DNA of 64,000 nucleotides from Cycas panzhihuaensis. Its lineage: Eukaryota > Cycadophyta. The notes below the pieces were generated by a model that did not search any database, was not told where the DNA came from, and was given only the letters and a program-made list of their open reading frames with translations. A program made the translations under genes and the position numbers. Of this stretch, positions 36,572-47,534 are shown piece after piece. The DNA is taken from the NCBI GenBank assembly GCA_023213395.1, contig CM041465.1, positions 218,433,741-218,497,740 on the forward strand, in the 5' to 3' direction. How positions within the stretch are numbered: position 1 is the stretch's first letter; the number at the start of each line of letters is the position of its first letter.

Positions 36572-37910
36572 TTCTAGTAAAGGAATCAGTCTAGTCTCCT
36601 TTGGGTTAGCATTGACTTTCTCTTTTGGCATTCCGTCCCTGATTCGTTGGGCAACCCCCAACATCCTCTACTCCACTTGTCTCTCTCCCTTCTAGACTTT
36701 TAGGAGGAACTTGAATGCGAAGATTCTTTCATCATTTATGAGGTCTCCCTCCTTCTTTGGATGAGTCACCTTATTCTCCCCTTCCCCTGTCTGATTTTGA
36801 ATAAACCATATAGGGATTCTCTTTAGAATGGGCTTATCATACCTATATTTCTAAAGCTCAATAATAACCTTTAACCTCCTTCCAGGGTCTTACCCAAGAG
36901 CGTGATGACCCCATCTTTTATCTAGGTGATCAAGAGCAACCAAGTCTCCACCATCTTCCTGTGTATAATGTGGGGGTTTCTTCTCCCATGGGATATCACC
37001 AACCTGGTGAGACTGCCTATGAGGATCATCTTATGGGGTTTACTTCATTTTACGAACCCTCTACCTCATATGAGCAAGTAAGAACCTCTACCATCGATGT
37101 AGTGGAAGTGTTACACTAATGCTTCTAAGTTGCAAGCCTCCAACCACCCCTAAAGTGGTTAGAGAGTATCTTGCATAGTATAGCGCCCTCCTTTTCTGCA
37201 TCTACACCTCCTTATTCCTCTTATTCCACTTTGATATCTATAATAGGGGCATCCCTTATTGTTTCTTCTTCCTTGTGTGTCCCCCACACTTTGGGGACCA
37301 CCCACCCACCTCCCAAATTGGGTTAAGTATACCTCCTCCTAGCCAAGTGACCACACCTCAATTGATCGTGGTCCACCCATCTCTAATTTGACCTAAGAGA
37401 CCCTCGTGTCCCCCTTCTTCTAACCATGTAGGGTAAATCCCCACACATATTTAACCCCAACCTAGGGATTCTTCTCTGTATATACCCATGAGGTACACTT
37501 CCCAACCATGGGGACATCGAAAGGGAAATCCCCTTCTTGTCTATGGGGTGGACTCCCTCCACCCATATGGCGTTGCACCACCTACATGTGGTCCATATGG
37601 GTAGAACCCTATTCCACACCCATCTATTTCATCTTTGTGTGTCACCTCACATGTAGTGTGTTTGTAAGGAGGACAGACTCCTCCTTAAGGCTCCTTTCCC
37701 CAAGTCCCCTTTCAACAAGAGGCATACCCTCAAGGGGGAATAGGTCCCTCTTACCCATTCACCTCTCTCACAGTTCCTCCTCAATTGGGATTAGTCCCTT
37801 CCCATCAAGGGGGAGGGAGTTCGTATCCTCCTTTTAGTCAAACCTCTTAACAAGGATTTGGGTATCCATACCCACCTCCTCCTTTATCTTTTGCTGACCC
37901 ATTAACTCAA
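36572..37910 (+). other. leader and Pro/Ser-rich gag N-terminal region
   Basis: T/C-rich sequence. From about 36960 broken frames encode Pro-, Ser- and Gly-rich text (for example VSSPMGYHQPGETAYEDHLM) as expected before the capsid domain of Tat elements. No reliable start codon can be chosen. Confidence 0.6.
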
Positions 37911-38760
37911 CCAAGGGCCCATCCCTTCGTTGACTATAGGTCAACTCCTTTATCCATCAAGGTGTTAAGGACCAACTTACTGCCTCATCCCACAAAGGTG
38001 CTCAAGTTTAATGGGACCTCTTCACAAGACCCAACCAAGCATATTAGGAGTTTATCCATGGCATGTATTGATTATTGGGCCTATGATCATATCTTAATGA
38101 AACTTTTCCTATGTTCCTTACAGGGTGATTACCTTAAATGGTTCTGTCGCCTCCTTGCTCATTCTATTCATTCATTCCAATAACTCGTGGATGAGTTCGT
38201 CAATTATTTTGATGTTGCTTGTCCTGTCAAGAGCATAATGAAAGCTTTACTTTCTCTTAAATAAGGTCACAAGGAAATAAATCATGACTTTGTTAGACAC
38301 TTTCATGATCTCCTTCACTCCACAAAGGCCACATTACCTGAGGAGCTAAAGAGGGATCTCTTTGTGAATGCCCTCCATCTTGAGGTACATGTTGAGGTCC
38401 TCAAAATGGGGGCAACAACATATGATTCTACCATAGCTGAGTACTTAGCTCTTGAGGCTATTAATCCAAGCAGACCTTAAGAAACCTCTCAAACCATCAC
38501 ATCGACAGGAGACACCCCCTCCATCGTGTGACATAAAACCCCAATAACTGCAAAAGTCTTTGAACCACTCAACAGAGAAGACTTTGGATCCTTTGACTTC
38601 TGTCATACATTCTTTTAAATATATGATGAAGGAGCTCAAGCTCCAAGCTCCTCCCTCATCACCAAACTCCCATAGACCTATTCACCAGGCTTCCCAAGTT
38701 TGGTGAATTTAATGTCTATGGCATTACCCTTTTACCATATCTATAAACACTCTCAAGTTT
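37911..38760 (+). pseudogene. gag: gypsy gag (retrotransposon gag domain)
   Basis: Capsid domain: PTKVLKFNGTSSQDPTKHIR, MACIDYWAYDHILMKLFLCS, LQGDYLKWFCRLLAHSIHSF, then LVDEFVNYFDVACP and HDFVRHFHDLLHSTKATLPE. This follows the usual order of the plant gypsy gag domain (DP-H-F, L-G-A-W-F, F-F). Stops at about 38180 and 38260 (TAA) are at expected Gln. No zinc knuckle is evident before the protease. Confidence 0.88.
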
Positions 38761-39450
38761 ACCCTTAGAAGAACTATTATAGATAACAATTCTTTCATCA
38801 ATGCTATGCCTCTATGTATCATGTAGGAGTTAGGTATAGTGGCTCTTGAACTAGTTATATGGCATTGTTAAGACTATAATGGTAGCAAGAAAATTCCCTT
38901 AGGTTCTGTCTCCATCCCCGTTACCCTCAAGGACAAAATTATCCTCACTAATATTATAGTCCTTAATGTAGATGTGGACTACAACCTTTTGTTGGGATGT
39001 CCATGACTTGACCAGATAGGAGCCGTGTGTTTGTCCTGTTGGGGATAGCTCAAATTTGTCTATGAAGGATAAATGAAAGTTGTTTCCTGGGAGCCCCCTC
39101 CCATTAAACAATCACACCAGTATCATTAGGTGGTTTGTGACCCAGTGAAGGGAAATAAAGGCCCATCCACTCACACTTCCACCTGCATGATTGATATTCC
39201 TAGTACATCCTACCCAGAGGAAGGACCTTGTCCTTCCTCTTCTAACCTTATTTGTTTTGCCCCTATTAGTGTAGGGAGATATGAGTACCTCGTTGTTTTG
39301 AGTGATAATGAGTTTGATGGTAAGGATGAGGACCTCCCTCATCCCATATCCCTCCTAAACATTCATAAGAGCACTCACTTCATTCTAGGTCTCAACCTAG
39401 AACCCCTTCCATTGAGGAGTCTATTACTCCTATTAAGTCATACATGATCA
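38740..39450 (+). pseudogene. gypsy aspartic protease and linker
   Basis: The C-terminal half of a Tat-type protease is clear: GSVSIPVTLKDKIILTNIIV, then LNVDVDYNLLLGCP*LDQIG and KFVYEG. The D-(T/S)-G active site is expected near 38770-38800, where the text is RTIIDNNSFINAMPL and the catalytic triad is not recognisable. The frame differs from RT by one register. The open linker continues to 39447. Confidence 0.8.
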
Positions 39451-39689
39451 TTCCCATCCCTCATGTGACCTCCCACACTACTTCATCATCCACCTCATCA
39501 CCTTCCTTAGGTGATGAGGATAGGGGACCTCCTATCCTGTGACATAGGAAAATGTCCTCTAACTCTTCTAAAGAGTCCCTTAACTATATCGAGTGGTGGG
39601 TTGACCGTTATAAGCCCATCACTCCTTTGACTTATTACTCCTCATCCTCTCTAAGTATAATTATCCATGGGGTAGATTGATTTGAGAAT

Positions 39690-40640
39690 GATGAGGCATT
39701 GTTAGAGCATTTAGTGGGCTCCATGCTCAACCTCCCTCCTAGTTACCATAAGCTCGGTTACTGGAAGATAGTAGCTCTTGGGTCACCCCTACCTGACCCA
39801 AGCCAACCTAATTCCTCTTTGCCCCTTCCCATTGACCAATCCCCCCTCTATTTTGAGGAGGGGAATGCCATGTATATGGGGGCAACCAAGGACATCATCC
39901 TCACCCCTGACAAGGTTATCAAGGTAGGAGCATAATGTTTCCCTAAAGAAATGGAGGAATACACCCTCCTTTTTCAGGAGTTCCATGATGTTTTTGTGTG
40001 TGATTACACTAACATGAAGGGAATAGATCCCTCCATCATCACCCACAATCTTATAATTATCTTGAGTACTTGTCCCATGCAACAAAAGTAGCACCCCCTT
40101 CATCCTAAAATATCTACTTCCATTAAAATAGAAGTTGAAAAACTCTTAGATATAGGGTTGATCACTTCTCTTGATTACTCTAAATGGATCTCCAACATCA
40201 TTCCCATTGCTAAAAAGAACGGAACGATTTGGATATGCATTTATTTTTGAGACATCAACAATGCATGTCCCAAAGATAACTTTCCTTTACCTTTCACCGA
40301 TCAGATTATCGATTGCATCGTCAAATTTAAAGTCATGTCCTTGATGGGTGGATTCTCTTATTACAACTAGATCCAAATCTCTCCTAAAGACTATCATAAA
40401 ACGGCCTTTACCACTCCTTAGGATACCTTTACTTACAAAGTAATGCTCTTTAGACTCAAAAATATAGGTGCCACTTATTAAAGGGTAATGTAATTTGTCT
40501 TTTATTACCTTATAAACAAAACCCTCAAGGACTTCACAGATGATATGATAGGTCTCTCTCATAAGAGAGATCATCACCCTGAGGATTTACATGCCATCTT
40601 CACTTGATGTCATAAATACCATGTCAGCTTAAACTCACTC
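39690..40640 (+). pseudogene. gypsy reverse transcriptase
   Basis: In one frame with stops: linker ALLEHLVGSMLNLPPSYHKL, KVIKVGA*CFPKEMEEYTLL and FHDVFVCDYTNMKGIDPSII, then RT proper VEKLLDIGLITSLDYSKWIS, IPIAKKNGTIWICIYF*DIN and NACPKDNFPLPFTDQIID. The active site is KDFTDDMIGLSHKRDHHPED (FTDD, both Asp kept). Stops at 39933, 40090, 40249, 40369, 40420 and 40480 are largely Gln-to-stop; ICIYF*DIN is a normal ICVDFRDLN. Confidence 0.92.
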
Positions 40641-41400
40641 AAGTGTGTGTTTTCCATAACTATCAGCAAGCTCCTAGGTTTTCTTGTTTCTAAACAAGGA
40701 ATCCAGATCAACCCTGATAAGGTCAAGGCCATCCTTGACATGCCTCTGCCCAAAATACAATGTCAAATCAAGTCATTTTTAGGTAGGTTGGGTTTTCTTA
40801 GGCATTTCCTAGCAAACTTCACCATAAATGCCAAACCCCTTACTAACCTATTGAAGAAGGGAGCCCTATTCGTTTTGTCTCCTAAGGCCCAGGAAGCTTT
40901 TAAAGAGCTCAAGAGAGCCTTGGCTTATGCTTCGATCTTAGTGCTCCCTCTCTTTGACTGTCCCTTCATCCTTTATACCTTGGCCACTGACAAGTCCTTG
41001 GGGGCTATGCTCATCCAAGAGGACAATTTGGGAACTAAGCAAGTCATTTACTTCATCAGTTGCATCTTAGTCACTACTAAGCTTAACTACTCTCTCACCA
41101 AGAAGGAGTGCCTTATCTTGGTCTACGCAACTAAGAAATTTAGGCATTACTTGCTCAGTAATACCACTTGGATGATCATCTAATCTGATCCCTTGAGATA
41201 CCTCTTAACTCAATCTAACTTAACTAGTAAGACTAGTAAATGGGATATCCTCCTTTAAGAGTATGACCTCCAAATCATTAACAAGAAACCAAAGAAGGGA
41301 ATGGTAGTCACTGAACAACTAGTTGATGCACCTATTCCTAACTCTTCTAATGTTCCTGCTGATAACTCCTTACTTGACAAGCCTATCTTTTCCATCCAAG
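40641..41400 (+). pseudogene. gypsy RNase H and tether
   Basis: The open frame 40647-41183 carries the RT thumb (KLLGFLVSKQGIQINPDKVK, SFLGRLGFLRHFLANFT) and RNase H (FILYTLATDKSLGAMLIQED, VIYFISCILVTTKLNYSLTK, KECLILVYATKKFRHYLL). The first catalytic Asp is not in its usual LYLAVS/D context, and Glu of the Y-x-x-x-E-K-E block is changed (SLTKKECL). After the stop at 41181, SDPLRYLLTQSNLT and WDILL*EYDLQI complete the domain. Confidence 0.9.
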
Positions 41401-42740
41401 ACTCGTCACTCCATCCATTAGCTAGTAGTGAATGATATAGGGATATTATACAATACCTTACTAAATAGTAGTATCATCTTGATGCTAGTGACAAGGTGAG
41501 GCCATGAGTTAGGGCTACTGCTAAGCAGTATTTCCTTATAAAGGAGGTATTGTATAAGAGATCTTTTGATGGGGTCCTCCTTCACTGCATCAATCCTGAC
41601 AAGGTGAACCAAATACTTTGTCAGTGCCATAATGACATTTGTGGGGACTACTTTAGGGGCTAATCCATGGCCTAGAGGATCCTTCGCATTGGTTATTACT
41701 AATCGTCCCTCTTCAAGGATGCCTACACCTATGCATTACATTGTCATAGGTGCCAAGAGCACACCAACGTCATTCATTTACCTTCTGAGGCCTTACAGTT
41801 AATCATCTCTCTGTGGCCTTTTTTCCAATAGGGATTAGACTTTATTAAAGCCATAACCCCTTCTTCCTTGTTGCAACATAAGTTTATCTTGATCATGATG
41901 GAGTACTTCACTAAATAGCCTAAAGCAATCCCTTTATTATCTATTACTGGCAAGACCATAGCCACTTTCATCTATCAACATATTATCTATCGATTCAGGG
42001 TCCCTAATATCCTAATCACAGATAATGGTACTCCCTTTTGTAATAAGGAGATGGATGAACTTTGTGGAAAGTTCAGAATATCCCATAAAACCTCTTCTCC
42101 TTATTACCCTTAGGCCAATTACCAAATTGAATCTTTTATCAAAACCCTTATCAACATCTTAAAGAAAATTATGGCTCAATCCCAAAGGGATTGGCACCTC
42201 CAACTTCCTTCTAATTTATGGGCATATTAAACTTCCATTCGCATGGCTATAGGGATGACCCTATTCTCCCTTATGTATGGGACTAAAGTGGTCCTCCCCT
42301 TGGAAGTCAAAATCCTCTCTTTACATGTTTCTCTTTGAAGTCTCATCGACGAGGAGTCTTGCCGCTAAGCTCACCTCCTCGACCTTGAAGCCTTGGATAA
42401 GAAACACTTGATGGCATACTAAGAAAACCTAACCTCTAAGTCCAAGGCATGAAGAATGTATGACAAATGTCTTTGTCCTTATCCTCTAAATCCTGGGGAC
42501 CATGTCCTTAAGCTTGAGTATCTCCATGACCGCTTATCTAAATTTGGGCCTAAATGGGTTAGTCCTTTCATCATACTCAAGAGCCTTGATAATGGCACCT
42601 ATAGGATAGTGACTCTGGATGGGTCTCAAATTCAAGAAAGCTATGAATGGTAAATTCCTAAAGAAGTTCTATGTGTGACTCTTTCTACTCCTAAGTAGGA
42701 TAGACACACCCCTCTCTTGCTCCAAAACGAGGCTAAACTA
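41401..42740 (+). pseudogene. gypsy integrase
   Basis: Zinc finger: ILCQCHNDICGDYFRG (second His is Tyr, one transition) and HCHRCQEHTN. Core: LDFIKAITP, ILITDNGTPFCNKEMDELCG and YQIESFIKTLINIL, so Asp, Asp and Glu are readable. C-terminal domain: LNPGDHVLKLEYLHDRLSKF, GPKWVSPFIILKSLDNGTYR, the GPY/F-like module. No chromodomain follows. It ends near 42740 (HTPLLLQNEAKLPL). Confidence 0.92.
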
Positions 42741-43640
42741 CCACTCTAGGCACATCATCATTTCTCCTAGCCATAGGTATGATGATGGTTTAAAGTATCT
42801 CTTCATCCTTTATTGCTTGCATTGCATATCTTGTCTCCCTCCTAAGGGAGACCCTTCCTTTCCTAGTTAGGTAAGAAAACCTCCTTTGCTTTCAAGCATG
42901 GAGTTGCTTCCCAACTAGGGCCTTCATTGCTTAGGTATCTATAACCCCTAGTCATCACTTTTCTTTACATATCTATTATGTTCCCCCTGACAGACATATG
43001 TAGCACCCCCTCTTAGTCTCATACGTATCCATCATTGACATATATGGTGATTGTGTATATCTACTATAAGTGTGGTATCATATGAAAGGAGACACGAGTA
43101 TCATCTGTATATGACCTAATAACAAAACCATACATCATAATCAACCAAAACTATCTAAATGCATAACCCCTCATGCACCCATGCACCCATATCCATATGC
43201 ATATACTCATCTCTCTATGCATCATATAAACAAACAAACTATACAATAAAGCAATAACATTATAATTCCATCATAACATCATCATCATATATCAAATAGG
43301 GTACTAATTACTCCCTTGTCTATATAAGTATAAAGTCATATGGTACAATAAAATCATATGGTACATCATCATCTAAGCAACATGCCTTAGGAAGCCAGAA
43401 TCCTTATAAGGAGGAGTATAATCATATGTCTACATGTGGTGAAAACTCCCTAGAGGTCTAATGCTTTCTTATCCAAAATCCATAGTGTACAACCTCCTAG
43501 ATGCCATGCCCTTAAGGGGTGTCAACCACTCATCTATGGGATCCCTGGCTGGGGGACCACATACCTCCTAGGTTCTTGTGGTATCATTGCAAGCTCCTCA
43601 CCTTGTTATCCTCATCTTGATGCCTTCATTGCATCATCAT
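42741..43640. other. spacer downstream of integrase
   Basis: Noncoding, with ATG/CAT-rich short repeats (CATATGCATATAC) near 43190 and GTCATATGGTACA repeats near 43330-43370. Confidence 0.55.
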
Positions 43641-43649
43641 CATGGTGTG

Positions 43650-46253
43650 CGACCTATTGCGTGATGATCAAGTAACAATCTACTCCATTAGCTAATCATA
43701 TCTAGCCTAGATACGATCCCTCTCTTCCTCTGCTCCATAGAGCCTCTCCTTTAGCATGATGATCTACATCCTACTCTCTATATCCCCATCTACTCCTCCT
43801 CCTTGGGCCTCCAATCCTTAAACATGGCCCTGTAGGGTGTCTCTCTCAACCACCAGTTGGTCCCTCTTTGCCTGTTGTTTGTCTAGGGTGCCTTGTAGTT
43901 GACCAACCCTTGCCTAGAGCTCTTGGGACTCTGCCACCCATATGTCCCTAGCCCGGATCGGTGGGGTGAATGCCATTGTATGTGGCCCTACTAATCAGGG
44001 CTCCTCACTAACCAAGATAGGAGGTTGTCCCTCTACATAGACCTAAGGGAATAACTCATGCACTATCACCTCCAACAACCTTGCCATCTCTACTCCCCTT
44101 ACCAAACCATGCATATTTTATGTTAGTCCAATATATGTATATATAAAAAGCATCAAAATCTAAATAAAACTATCTAGGGAAGCAACAAATGATTGAAAGG
44201 ATGTCAAGTCATGGTAGAATCTCACCTCCTAGGATGGCTGGCTCCTTCGCCCGAATGATCACCTCCTCCATTGTGGCTCTCCCTACTATTGCCTCTGTCT
44301 CCTCAACCTCCGGCACTAACTCACTCACCACTTAGGCTGTCAGAGTGTCTTCTCCCTCTAATCCCTTCTCTCCTAGGATCTCTCTATCTGTGGTAGTTAT
44401 TTCTACCTCTTGCTCCACCACCATAGCCAACACTACTATTGGGGATCCACCTGAAGCTCTCCCTCTACCTATTGGTCCTAGTGGTGGCCTATCTCCCCCT
44501 GCTAGCATCAATGGTCCTACCTCATCTCCTATAGCTCCTGATGGTCCTACTCCATCTCCTCCATCATTATCACGACCCTCATTGGGCTCATCTCCTAACT
44601 CTTTGTCATCATCATCACTCTCCTAGTGGATCACTTGATAGGGATCCACTGTGTAATCAGTTAGGGTCAAGAGATCCAGCTATGTCACTACCACCAATCG
44701 ATGCATGTGGACCTAGTCCTTAGTCCCTCTAAACCACATCAGCCACATGTGAACCATGGGGGCCCTAGCTAAGATAGGATATGGTCCTCCAGGGTTCCAC
44801 CACTTCAAAATAGTAAAAAAACTAGCACTAAAGTAGTGTGCAGTAAGAGAAACCCCCTCTCCCAACTACTTATATATGATCAAGTTGTGCAATCAGGTTG
44901 GCTATTATCAAGGCAGCCCAATCAAACCTCTCTCCAGCCTCACACCTCCTACTAATGGTCATCTAGCCTCCTAAGATGTCCCTATAGTTTTGTTTCTGGG
45001 AAATTTGGAATAGAATAGCTAGAGTAATGAGTTTTCTCACATGAGGAACTCTAGATAAAACCATCAGCTAGACTAAGACTCCACATTGATTCCATCATCC
45101 TGTCTTATAAAGAACTTGGCTGCCTTCATGTGGGTAGTATATGTGTTAGGCAATGTACTTAGTGATGCTAGCATCCCTCCTAATGGTACGCCTAGGATCC
45201 TCTTGATATCCATAGGCATAATAGAGATATGTCCTACTTGTGGGAGGTGGAATACATGCCTCCACTGATCCTAGTATAAGACGATGTCTACTAGGAGGTG
45301 CTAGTTGAATGTGTAGTATGGAGTCATGATGACCTTCAAAAGCTCATAGTGTTATAGAGTCATCTTCTTCTAGTGTGTCATTATCTTAATAAAACCCATC
45401 ATCACCATACCAATATTCTTGTAGTTATCAATCACGAGAATAGCCTATAGACATCAAAAAACTAGTCAAAGATCCATTAATCCCCTCTTCCATGTGCCAT
45501 GCCCCCCTTTGGATGGCTAGAGCTCCATCAGACTGGCAAACCCATCCATCAGGGCCTCTTTCCTTTTTCTTCTCCTATACAGCCTCTGCCCTGCATCAAA
45601 CTCTGTGGTACCATAGATATTGATGTAGGCCCCATTGAGAAAATTCTATTTTCTCAGCGACCCCACCGCAAACTTTGTAGCACTGTGACATTTGCTATGG
45701 GGTTGTGGGTAACCCTCTAAAAGAGGAGGGGTGGCCTAAAAGCTCAAAAAAAATTCTTGAGTGGATAAAACTTGGCCCATTGGGACTAGTGTTGCCTAAT
45801 GCCCTAGTCGATCACCCTTATGGGGCCTAAAATAAACTTCAAAAACTAAATAAAGCCATTAAATGAAATTAATAAAATGAAATAGCTAGGAGATGATCCA
45901 CTCACTAGATTAGGCCTGATCACTACCATCTCATCTCCATGATCCCAATGGCTATCCTCTCTCCCTGATCCAATGGCTGGATCTCTCGCTGGGTGCTCCC
46001 AAATATTAGCATAGCCTTACTACATAGAGGGAAGGGCTCCAGATCTCTCATGAGCCTCGTGAAAATGAATCACATTTTCACCCTTATCCCATTTATATAT
46101 ATGGGGTCCCCTAGGGGTACCATCTCCTTTCTCCTCACCGCGACAGCCCTCAAGATCGTCTCATTATCCTCACTCACTTTGCCTTTAGGGTCTGACCCCC
46201 ATTTCACTCTCGTAGCTTCTTGGAGGCCCCTTCAGTCTTCTTTTTTTTGCCAT
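43650..46253 (-). pseudogene. reverse-strand extra frame of the giant gypsy, with C-terminal coiled coil
   Basis: A likely start ATG is at 46253 (MAKKRRLKGPPRSYESEMG). Readable text continues as GTPRGPHIYKWDKGENVIHF, then broken blocks such as GHISIMPMDIKRILGVPLGG (about 45240-45180), an acidic Gly/Ser-rich stretch (about 44650-44300) and MAFTPPIRARDIWVAESQEL (43985 onward). A heptad-like coiled coil follows (GQLQGTLDKQQAKRDQLVVE). In the coil, stops fall at Gln-like positions. Antisense frames between integrase and the 3' LTR are known in Tat-group elements; their role is unknown. Frameshifts prevent one continuous reading. Confidence 0.7.
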
Positions 46254-46586
46254 TCTAAAATGTGCATATGTTTATACTCCTTTGACCTATTTCAATGTCT
46301 TAGATCCATTTTTTCCATCTGTTTGAGCCTTCAAGGCTCTTAGAGGAAGCCCTGCCTCCCATCTAGGCCTCCATTGGTACTTTTGTGACCTCTGGGGGCC
46401 CTAAAAGGGAATAGTCACTATTCTTTTCTTATCCTTTTACTAGGTAAGCCTCCCTTGAGCCTGGTAGCCTACCTCCAAGTCTCTCATATCCTCTCACGAT
46501 CCATATTTGTAGCTTTCTAAGCTATTATAGCCCAATCGCTAACCCTTGTCTTTTACATCTTAACTTTACCATCACGATCTCTTCTA

Positions 46587-47060
46587 TTGCTCAAATCAAA
46601 CTCTATTCCTTTTACCATGGTATTGTTGATTTTTAATGATGGAGGAAGAAGTGGTAATCCTAGACCTTTCGCAACCACGTGGACCCTTCGTGACCCCTCT
46701 AGATATGACTATATATATTCTAAAATCTTTTTACCTAAGACTATGAATAACAAAGATAAATACATAGTTTTTATTAAAGACCTTACTAATACACTTTACT
46801 TTCTTCGTGGCCCTATCATCCTCTATTACAACTCTAAGATCATTGTGTCACAACTAACCTAGGTTTACCAAATATATTACCCACGATTGAGAGCCCTTGC
46901 TTCAGCTGCCAGGTCCCTTTTGTCTCACTTCTCTTCCATGGATGTTCAATAGATTCCTCGAGACCTGAATACTGAGGTAGATGGCCTTGTTCATCGCATC
47001 CTTGAGCATTGTCTCTCTCTCTTGGATGATCCCTCCTGGGTAGCTTAACAGGTCACTTGA
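46587..47060 (+). pseudogene. second RNase H, archaeal-type (aRNH), downstream of integrase
   Basis: RNase H fold in one frame: LIFNDGGRSGNPRP (normally DGGSRGNPGP, first Asp kept), MNNKDKYIVFIKDL (normally NNEAEYxAL; the catalytic Glu is Lys), IILYYNSKIIVSQL (normally GDSxLVxxQ; Asp is Asn), YPRLRALASAARSLLSHFSS, then IPRDLNTEVDGLVH (normally NxxADxLA; Asp kept). Two catalytic residues are lost by G-to-A changes, so it is inactive. Acquisition of a second RNase H is known in the Tat group. Here it lies 3.8 kb beyond integrase, next to the LTR. Confidence 0.85.
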
Positions 47061-47524
47061 TCGCCTAGGCTCTAGGATAATCATTTCTTCCATTATGATC
47101 CCTTCACACCTCCAAGAGTAGGCCACTAATGAGGTTAAACTATGGTGACCACCAGGTTTATTTCTTCACTCTGTCCTTTATACCACTCGTGGCATGATGC
47201 TCTCCCACTCCAATTCTTTATATGTATAGATGTTTTACTCATATTTGTTTGTCAATTATTCTTATAGCCTTGCATAGCATTCATCTTACATAAGGGCAAT
47301 GGGGGCATCCCCTTCATCTCCTCATCTTTTCATACAAGATTCTAGGGTAACACATAGGCAACCCCTATGCTATCCCTTCTCCTTCCTTATCCATGTGATT
47401 TGCCACAAGACCTACCACTCCCCTTAGATGATGACACTTTCTGCATTATTAGATAATACTAATCTTTCTCTGTTGACAACATTCACCATCACTAGATGCT
47501 TTTTAATAATGAGGCTCTACCGCC

Positions 47525-47534
47525 AAGGGGGCAG
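47525..47534 (+). other. polypurine tract of the giant gypsy element
   Basis: AAGGGGGCAG abuts TGTTTCCCAG, the right LTR start. Confidence 0.85.

Noticed and set aside
34797-36594. Several 60-100 codon frames in the left giant LTR
   Set aside because: They are not preserved as protein in the right LTR copy, overlap on both strands and match no family.
44345-44723. Forward Pro/Ser-rich frames
   Set aside because: The reverse strand here reads as the acidic Gly/Ser-rich part of the antisense frame. The forward text is low-complexity shadow without motifs.
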